A model generated the notes under the pieces. The model saw only the letters and a list, made by a program, of their open reading frames with translations, had not been told where the DNA came from and made no database searches. From NCBI GenBank assembly GCA_963763855.1, contig CAVXPU010000011.1, forward strand, positions 1-64,000: a stretch of DNA of 64,000 nt. Direction: 5' to 3'. Position 1 is the first letter of the stretch, and every line of letters starts with the position of its first letter. The DNA comes from JAIBCC01 sp963763855 (GTDB taxonomy: Bacteria; Acidobacteriota; Blastocatellia; Pyrinomonadales; Pyrinomonadaceae). This document shows, piece by piece, positions 58,613 to 64,000 of the stretch. Made by a program: the position numbers and the translations under genes.

Positions 58613-59335
58613 ATGAATATAGCATTGATCGGATACGGTGCGATGGGCAAACTTATCGCCAATCTTTTACACGAACAAGGTGATGAAGTTGCCGTAATTA
58701 TTGATGATAAAGACGCAAATCTTTCCGCAAGCGAACTTGCCGAAAAATTAAAAGGCGTTGATGCTGCGATAGATTTCTCCACTGCCGAAGCTGTTTTGCG
58801 GAATGTTGAAGCCTGTATGATCGCAAATGTCGCGTTGGTTGAGGGCACAACCGGTTGGAATAACGAGAAAGACGCGGTTCGCGAATTGGTCGAAGAACAC
58901 AACGGAGCTTTTGTTTTCGGAGCAAATTTTTCGGTCGGCGTAAATATTTTTTATCGAATTGTTTCTCAAGCCAGCGAGCTTTTTTCTAAGTTTGAAGGTT
59001 ACGAAACTTTCATCGAAGAACGTCATCATTCACGCAAAATAGACGCACCTTCAGGAACTGCTTTGAAACTGCAAGACATTGTTTCGCAACATATTACAAA
59101 AGAATTTTCAGTCGCGGCAACTCGTGCAGGAAACATTCCCGGAACTCATATTGTCGGATTTGACGGCACGGCAGACACAATTGAATTGACTCACACAGCA
59201 CGTTCACGAGAAGGTTTTGCTTCGGGTTCAATTGTTGCGGCGAAATGGATTATCGGGAAGAAAGGCTTCTGGGAATTTACGGAAGTTATGGACGAAATTA
59301 TCGGCACACAGATCGATAGCGATTTGGTTTCTTGA
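58613..59335 (+). CDS. dapB: 4-hydroxy-tetrahydrodipicolinate reductase
   Basis: This 240-aa enzyme reduces HTPA in the diaminopimelate/lysine pathway. NAD(P)-binding GYGAMGKLIANLL (Rossmann) lies at the N-terminus. Substrate motif EERHHSRKIDAPSGTALKL contains the His-His and Lys of the DapB active site. Also seen are VEGTTGW and GANFSVGVN. It follows the M20 gene and precedes the UPF0182 gene, separated by palindromic elements. Confidence 0.96.
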   Translation: MNIALIGYGAMGKLIANLLHEQGDEVAVIIDDKDANLSASELAEKLKGVDAAIDFSTAEAVLRNVEACMIANVALVEGTTGWNNEKDAVRELVEEHNGAFVFGANFSVGVNIFYRIVSQASELFSKFEGYETFIEERHHSRKIDAPSGTALKLQDIVSQHITKEFSVAATRAGNIPGTHIVGFDGTADTIELTHTARSREGFASGSIVAAKWIIGKKGFWEFTEVMDEIIGTQIDSDLVS

Positions 59336-59398
59336 ATCAGTACATGGAGCGGTAGCGACTTGGCAAGCATCAGGTCGCTACCGCTCCGTGTACTGATT
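59335..59398. repeat. 64-bp palindromic element at the dapB 3' end
   Basis: ATCAGTACATGGAGCGGTAG (from 59336) is mirrored by CTACCGCTCCGTGTACTGAT (to 59397), a stem of more than 20 bp with one mismatch and a short loop. It begins at the last base of the dapB stop codon. It may act as terminator or transcript-stabilising hairpin, though no T-run follows. Confidence 0.8.
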
Positions 59399-59438
59399 GT
59401 AATTGAGAAATCCCCAAATTGGGCGTATGCTTCCATCT

Positions 59439-61574
59439 ATGAGCGAACAAATTCTTGACGATTCCGATTTTGAAATTATTGACGTTACTCCAAAGCCTAA
59501 ATCTAAACGACGTTGGGGTTTGTGGATTATTTTGGCTGCCGTATTAGTTTCGATTTTTACTCTGCCGAGATTGGTCGGGATTTATGTTGATTCTTTGTGG
59601 TTTGATTCGCTCGGTTATTCGCCCGTTTATTGGTATCAACTCAAAATAAAACTCGCTCTATTTTTTGTTTTTGGACTGCTGACGTTTTTCATTTTGCGTA
59701 CGATTTTCAGTATTCTGGCTCGTCTCTTTGCATCTCACGCCGTTGCTCCGAGAGCAATTGTTGTTAATGAACAGCAAACCGTGATGTTTGATCCGGGCAT
59801 TTTTCTAAAACCTGTCGGCTGGGTTGTTTCGATTATTTTTGCATTGGGTTACGGTGTTTATTTCAGCAATCAATGGGAAGCATTTGCACTCTATTTTAAT
59901 CAGCAAGCGATGGCGGCGACTGATCCGATTTTTAATAATCCGGTCAGTTTTTATTTGTTTACATTGCCGGTGTTTGAAGTATTGAGCAGTTGGTTTTCAA
60001 GGCTAACGATTATCTTTTTGATTGCGAGTGTTGTTTATTCTTTGGCTACGCTGAGCAAAAAAGATACGGCGAAAAAGACTCGCTATTTGGTTTTGTCAAT
60101 CGCTTTGGCATTGGTTGCGTTGACGCTTTCGGTCGGGGTTTACCTCGGGCGTTATGCGTATCTTTGGCGAGACCATCAAACTTTTACAGGCGTAAATTAT
60201 ACCGAGTATCACTATATTTTACCTGCTTCGTTTATTCTCGCTATTGTTTTGGTAGTTGCTGCCGTCATTGCACTTATCAATGGTTTTGTGATGAATAATT
60301 TACGAATCGTAATCGGTGCAATTGCTTTGCCGATTGTGGTTTATGTGATTGGATTGGTGCTGATTCCGGGTTATGTCCAAAGCTTTATTGTCAAACCAAA
60401 TGAATTAGACCGCGAAACGCCTTTTATTGAAAACAACATTGCCTGGACGCGAACCGCCTTTAAATTAGACAAAATTGAGGTTCAAGATTTTCAAGCTGAT
60501 ACGACAACAGCTTCGTTCGACATCGAAAAAAATCGTGCAACGGTTGATAATATTCGCCTTTGGGATCGTCCCGAATTGCAATCTACGCTTAAACAATTGC
60601 AAGAAATTCGCAATTATTATGATTTTACGACGGTTGATGTTGACCGTTACAAAATTGACGGACAAAAGCGTTTGATGATGGTTGCCGCCCGTGAATTAGA
60701 TGTCAATAATTTGCCCGAAGCATCGCGAAATTGGGTTAATCAAAAATTGACTTACACCCACGGTTACGGCGTTACGATGAACACGGCGAATGGTTTTACA
60801 ACCGAAGGTCGTCCGCAATTTGTTCTTTCAAATATGCCGGTTGAATCAACCGCACCCGAATTAAAATTAACTCGTCCGCAGATTTATTTTGGGCAAAAAA
60901 CCGATTCGGACGTTTATGTCATGACGAATCAAAAAGAGTTTGATTTTCCGCAAGGCGATTCAAATACTTACACAACTTACGAAGGCACGGGCGGAATTGC
61001 CATCGGAAGCGGTTTGCGTCGTCTGATTTTGGCAACGACATTAGGCGATCTGACAAAACTTCCTTTTTCAGACGATGTAACGAGCGAAAGTCGCGTTTTG
61101 ATGCGTCGCAACATCACGGAAAGAGTTAAAACGATTGCACCATTTTTGATTTTAGACGAAGATCCATACATCGTTGTTGACGCAAGCGGAAGATTGGTTT
61201 GGATAATTGATGCGTTTACCGAAACAAACCGTTATCCATATTCGAGGCACTTTCAAGCCCAAGGACAAAACATAAATTACATCCGCAACAGCGTTAAAAT
61301 TACGGTTGATGCTTACAATGGCGATGTCAATTTTTACAATTTTGACGAAGAAGATGAGCTCTTGAAAACTTATCAAAATATGTTTCCGACGATGTTTCAA
61401 CCGGCAAACAAAATGCCCGCTGATTTGCGTGAACATGTCCGTTTTCCTGAAACATTGCTCGAAACTCAAGGTCAGGCTTACGGACTTTATCACACGACAA
61501 ATCCGAAGATATTTTTCCAACGCGAAGACGTTTGGACGCAAGCAAGCGTGGTAACCAAAGGGCGAAAACAATAA
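59439..61574 (+). CDS. UPF0182-family membrane protein, N-terminal part (frameshifted)
   Basis: ATG 59439 (MSEQILDDSDFEI) is chosen; TTG 59403 and ATG 59427 are alternatives. About seven membrane segments (30-325) precede a large soluble domain with FIENNIAWTRTAFKL, RLWDRPELQSTLKQLQEIRNYY, RQLMMVAAREL-like QKRLMMVAARELDV and NWVNQKLTYTHGYGVTMN, diagnostic of UPF0182. The frame ends at 61574 after TKGRKQ instead of continuing. The rest (61561-62262) lies in another frame; removing one G from GGG at 61560-61562 restores it. Function of the family is unknown. Confidence 0.85.
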   Translation: MSEQILDDSDFEIIDVTPKPKSKRRWGLWIILAAVLVSIFTLPRLVGIYVDSLWFDSLGYSPVYWYQLKIKLALFFVFGLLTFFILRTIFSILARLFASHAVAPRAIVVNEQQTVMFDPGIFLKPVGWVVSIIFALGYGVYFSNQWEAFALYFNQQAMAATDPIFNNPVSFYLFTLPVFEVLSSWFSRLTIIFLIASVVYSLATLSKKDTAKKTRYLVLSIALALVALTLSVGVYLGRYAYLWRDHQTFTGVNYTEYHYILPASFILAIVLVVAAVIALINGFVMNNLRIVIGAIALPIVVYVIGLVLIPGYVQSFIVKPNELDRETPFIENNIAWTRTAFKLDKIEVQDFQADTTTASFDIEKNRATVDNIRLWDRPELQSTLKQLQEIRNYYDFTTVDVDRYKIDGQKRLMMVAARELDVNNLPEASRNWVNQKLTYTHGYGVTMNTANGFTTEGRPQFVLSNMPVESTAPELKLTRPQIYFGQKTDSDVYVMTNQKEFDFPQGDSNTYTTYEGTGGIAIGSGLRRLILATTLGDLTKLPFSDDVTSESRVLMRRNITERVKTIAPFLILDEDPYIVVDASGRLVWIIDAFTETNRYPYSRHFQAQGQNINYIRNSVKITVDAYNGDVNFYNFDEEDELLKTYQNMFPTMFQPANKMPADLREHVRFPETLLETQGQAYGLYHTTNPKIFFQREDVWTQASVVTKGRKQ

Positions 61575-61653
61575 TCAAGCCCAGCCGCTGAAGCCTTATT
61601 TTGTCTTAGCCCAACTGCCGAATAATAAAAACGAACTCGAGTTTGTAAAGATC

Positions 61654-62262
61654 GTGACGTTCACTCCGGCAAATCGAAATAATTTGATCGCCTTGATGGC
61701 TGGACGCAGCGACGGCGAAAATTACGGCAAACTTTTGGTCTATTCTCTGCCGAAATCGCGGTTTATTGATGGACCTCTTCAAATCGAAGCCCGCATTGAT
61801 CAAGACCCAACACTTTCGGGGCAATTTACGCTTTGGAATCAGCAAGGTTCAAAAATTGAACGCGGGAATTTGATGGTAATTCCGGTCGGAAAAGGATTGC
61901 TTTATGTTCAACCGATTTTCCTCCAAGCCGACCGCAGCCCAATGCCCGAACTCCGAATGGTCGTCCTCGCAACCCAAGAACGAATCGCCTACGGTCCAAA
62001 TTTCGCCGCCGCTTTAGCCAGTATGTTTGGCGAAACCGCAGGTAAAAAAGAAGACCCGAAAGTTGCGAAAACAGACGATAAAAAAGAACCGACAACCACA
62101 ACTTTATCGCCAAACACCCAACAACTAATCAACCGAGCCGCCCAAGAATTTACTGATTATCAACAACTAAATTCACAAGGCAAATTTGCGGATGCAGGAA
62201 AGAAACTCGAAGATTTGAAACGGACTTTGGAAGAATTGAAGAAAGGTGGCGGGAAGTTGTAG
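61654..62262 (+). CDS. UPF0182-family protein, C-terminal part (frameshifted)
   Basis: This frame is open from the TAA region at about 61561, reading GENNNQAQPLKPYFVLAQLP and then VTFTPANRNNLIALMAGRSDGENYGKLLVY. That is the conserved continuation of UPF0182. The remainder has SRFIDGPLQIEARIDQDP and a Lys/Thr-rich linker (KTDDKKEPTTTT) before a final helical segment. It starts at ATG/GTG-type codons only by default and is not an independent gene. Original full length would be about 940 aa. Confidence 0.8.
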   Translation: MTFTPANRNNLIALMAGRSDGENYGKLLVYSLPKSRFIDGPLQIEARIDQDPTLSGQFTLWNQQGSKIERGNLMVIPVGKGLLYVQPIFLQADRSPMPELRMVVLATQERIAYGPNFAAALASMFGETAGKKEDPKVAKTDDKKEPTTTTLSPNTQQLINRAAQEFTDYQQLNSQGKFADAGKKLEDLKRTLEELKKGGGKL

Positions 62263-62322
62263 GACAGTTGCTTAATTCATTATTTTAATGGGGATAAGAC
62301 TATATTATTGAATTATAAATAA

Positions 62323-63108
62323 ATGCCGATTAAAGTAAAATCAGAGCTAACAATACGGCAACATTTGCTTGCCGCAAGCGGTAATTTGTGTGCGTTTCCG
62401 GGATGTGATGCCTTGATATTTGATTTAGAGCATGCATCCTTGATTGGAGATTTAGCTCACATAAAAGGTGAAAACCCTACCTCAGCTAGGTATGATGAAA
62501 CTCAAACAGATGATGAACGTCGGCATTCTTGCAATCGCCTCGCCCTGTGTAAAAAGCATCATAAGATAGTCGATGATAGGGAGGATATCTTCCCAACAGA
62601 ATCTCTCGTGGAAATGAAAAATACCCACGAGGAGCGAGTCGCAAATATCGGAGACCGGAACTGGTTAAAACCTGCCAACACAATAATCGAGATGAATGTA
62701 GGACTGCGTGAACGAATCCATTTGCACTATTGGATTGATCGGACGGGTAAACCGCAAATTTATTCTAATAGAAAACTGGCTGTTACGAAATCATTGATGA
62801 ATCTTAGTTTGGGTTTGGCAAAGATAAGCGGATTAATTGAAGCATTAGAAAACCATCGAGAGCACAATGAATTTGCAAAAACATTTTTGGAACAATCTTG
62901 GGCGAAACTGGATTTGGAGGATACTACTGTAATTGCAAGTATTTTACGAATGATGGCAATGACACCGGATGTAACTTTTGGTGAATTTATTGGTTTTGTA
63001 GTCGTAGGAAACGACCCGACTAATTTGCTAGCTGAAATGGCAAAAAAATTAAACGAAGTTGCAGATAAAAGCCCCGGTTTGTCAAAGGTAATTGCTCAAA
63101 TCGGTTGA
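62323..63108 (+). CDS. HNH-type endonuclease-domain protein with unknown C-terminal region
   Basis: The N-terminal half has LLAASGNLCAFPGCDALIF (Cys pair), GDLAHIKGENP, an Arg-rich centre and RLALCKKHHKIVDDRED (Cys plus HH), a zinc-bound HNH-like fold. The second half (about 120-261) is helical and unfamiliar. Such N-terminal modules appear in defence proteins, where they are combined with sensor domains, and the neighbours are a toxin-antitoxin pair. A defence role is therefore plausible but unproven. It has ATG 62323 and a modest A/T-rich leader. Confidence 0.75.
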   Translation: MPIKVKSELTIRQHLLAASGNLCAFPGCDALIFDLEHASLIGDLAHIKGENPTSARYDETQTDDERRHSCNRLALCKKHHKIVDDREDIFPTESLVEMKNTHEERVANIGDRNWLKPANTIIEMNVGLRERIHLHYWIDRTGKPQIYSNRKLAVTKSLMNLSLGLAKISGLIEALENHREHNEFAKTFLEQSWAKLDLEDTTVIASILRMMAMTPDVTFGEFIGFVVVGNDPTNLLAEMAKKLNEVADKSPGLSKVIAQIG

Positions 63109-63178
63109 ACTGTCCAATTAAACAAAGTCTCAAAAACCTTCATTTTCTCCATCAATTTTCACAAAAGACCGATTCGCT

Positions 63179-63259
63179 TTATGAACTATTAGATTTTTCA
63201 ATAAACTCCGAAGGATATACCCAACCGTTTCTTTCACCCGAATAACCATCGCCAGCTTG
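63179..63259 (-). pseudogene. Fragment of a gene 3' end (GWVYPSEFI)
   Basis: On the minus strand, a short frame reads AGDGYSGERNGWVYPSEFI then EKSNSS and a stop at 63179. Upstream in the same frame there is a stop within about 30 bp, so only the C-terminal 26 or so codons are left. The sequence GWVxPSEFI matches the gene end at 63961-64000, suggesting duplication and decay. The remaining 63109-63395 sequence shows no other feature. Confidence 0.5.
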
Positions 63260-63395
63260 GTGCCGGCTTGGTCAAGTTTCGTCACGAATTTCTAGGTGTG
63301 AATGATACAAATATTCGAACCTGTTTAGTGCTGATAACAAAGATTGTTATCCATATCAATCAATGCTAAGATCAGAATCTGAGAGGAGTATTTCT

Positions 63396-63656
63396 ATGAA
63401 TGTTTCACTAACACCTGAACTTGAACAAATCATCAATACCAAAGTGCAAAGCGGTTTATATAATTCTGCGAGTGAAGTTGTGCGTGATGGAATTCGGTTG
63501 TTGCAGCAACGTGACGAGATGCGTCAGATTAAATTAGAAGCCTTGCGTCGGGATATAGAGGAAGGCGTTAAAGCCAGCGAAGAAGGGCGAGTAAGAGACG
63601 GGCGAGAAGTAATGGAAGAACTTAAAAACCGTCTTTTGGAAAGGAAAGCAAGCTAA
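63396..63656 (+). CDS. ParD-like antitoxin (CopG/RHH family)
   Basis: ATG 63396 follows GAGAGGAG. The N-terminus MNVSLTPELEQIINTKVQSGLYNSASEVVRDGIRLLQQ is typical of the ribbon-helix-helix ParD (CC2985) family. The C-terminal helix binds the toxin. The following toxin gene starts directly after the stop. Antitoxin and toxin would be co-expressed and autoregulated. Confidence 0.93.
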   Translation: MNVSLTPELEQIINTKVQSGLYNSASEVVRDGIRLLQQRDEMRQIKLEALRRDIEEGVKASEEGRVRDGREVMEELKNRLLERKAS

Positions 63657-63947
63657 ATGGCATACCTCATTACCGAACCTGCCGAAGCCGATGTTTACGA
63701 AATTATTTCTTACATAGCAGACGACAATTTGGATGCCGCTATGTCAGTCTATAACCGTTTCACGCATTGCTTTGAAATGCTTGCCCAAACACCAAAAGCT
63801 GGACGCGAACGCAAAGAATTTCGCCACGATGCAAGAAGTTTTCCCGAAGGAAATTATCTCATTTTCTATCGCATTCTCTTCTCAAATGATGTTGAAATTT
63901 TGCGTGTTTTGCATGGTGCAAGAGATTTAGACGAAATTTTCAGTTAA
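63657..63947 (+). CDS. ParE/RelE-superfamily toxin
   Basis: The protein starts AYLITEPAEADVYEIISYIADDN, then RKEFRHDARSFPEGNYLIFYRI and EILRVLHGARDLDEIFS. The pattern FPxGxYxIFYR and the HGARD end are diagnostic of ParE/RelE-type toxins. At 96 aa it is complete. ParE targets gyrase in characterised members, RelE targets mRNA; this one is closer to ParE by its end. Confidence 0.93.
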   Translation: MAYLITEPAEADVYEIISYIADDNLDAAMSVYNRFTHCFEMLAQTPKAGRERKEFRHDARSFPEGNYLIFYRILFSNDVEILRVLHGARDLDEIFS

Positions 63948-63960
63948 TTTCACTTTCTTG

Positions 63961-64000
63961 CTAACGATGAGAATCAATAAATTCCGAAGGATCAACCCAG
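63961..64000 (-). CDS. 3' end of a truncated gene reaching beyond the window (WVDPSEFIDSHR)
   Basis: On the minus strand the final 40 bp read WVDPSEFIDSHR and stop (TAG, 63961-63963). Only the C-terminus is visible. It matches the decayed fragment at 63179, so the same family flanks the toxin-antitoxin pair. The family is not recognised. Confidence 0.4.
   Translation of the reverse strand, partial: WVDPSEFIDSHR

Noticed and set aside
63500..63660. Overlap of ParD with a longer start at 63363
   Set aside because: The shorter ATG 63396 has a strong ribosome-binding site and the canonical ParD N-terminus.

Overview
The window is a contiguous piece of an AT-rich, gene-dense Gram-negative chromosome. 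Outer-membrane-type proteins, lipoproteins, OmpA-like domains, an ECF sigma factor next to a Ser/Thr kinase with TPRs, many secreted peptidases and Asn/Thr-rich linkers point to Acidobacteriota, perhaps Blastocatellia/Pyrinomonadales. That assignment is inferred from gene content, not from a marker gene. No rRNA, CRISPR array, transposase or prophage was seen.

Layout. 1-4.8 kb: a small unknown protein behind four helically phased GTKACAA repeats, then two large GT-C-like membrane proteins and a lipoprotein. 4.9-12 kb: ychF and a copper-handling cluster (two Cys-rich exported proteins, a multicopper oxidase with a C-terminal beta-barrel-like extension, a DUF3347 protein, a CDF-like transporter and a TlpA-like thioredoxin). 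12-20 kb (minus strand): a TANGO2-like protein, a Cys-domain membrane protein, a frameshifted ferric-reductase/Rieske protein with two small membrane proteins, a large glucosidase, a YHS lipoprotein, a VOC protein and a methyltransferase. 20.6-25.4 kb: GMC oxidoreductase, SDR, aquaporin, and a subtilase fused to a glycogen-binding-type domain. 25.5-32 kb: three ECF sigma systems, one frameshifted. 32-38.6 kb: DoxX, DinB, an alpha/beta hydrolase-DedA-ATP-grasp fusion, a metalloprotease, an acyltransferase and an unknown secreted protein.

The most interesting stretch is 38.8-46 kb. It holds a tRNA(CAU) gene split by a group I intron of about 250 nt, followed upstream on the same strand by a signalling locus: a Ras-like GTPase, a membrane protein with a cytoplasmic roadblock-like region and a periplasmic OmpA domain, a coiled-coil protein, a hybrid histidine kinase and an NtrC-type sigma-54 activator. 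Between activator and kinase lies a region that looks like a structured RNA of about 260 nt, with a sigma-54-like promoter, two copies of a 13-bp palindrome upstream and an intrinsic terminator. 46-55 kb: DinB, a TolB-like lipoprotein, M61 and M3 peptidases, Uma2 nuclease, MFS transporter and a secreted histidine phosphatase. 55-59.3 kb: proA, proB, an M20 deacetylase and dapB. 59.4-64 kb: a frameshifted UPF0182 protein, an HNH-type protein and a ParDE toxin-antitoxin pair bracketed by two similar gene 3' ends.

Two window-wide themes recur. First, several intergenic gaps carry inverted repeats, many built from 9-bp tandem units (CACAGAG, CACATAG or ACGAAAA cores). Second, three genes (ferric reductase/Rieske, ECF sigma, UPF0182) are each broken by what looks like one extra base, so assembly error must be weighed against real decay. 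All assignments come from reading the sequence; no searches were run.
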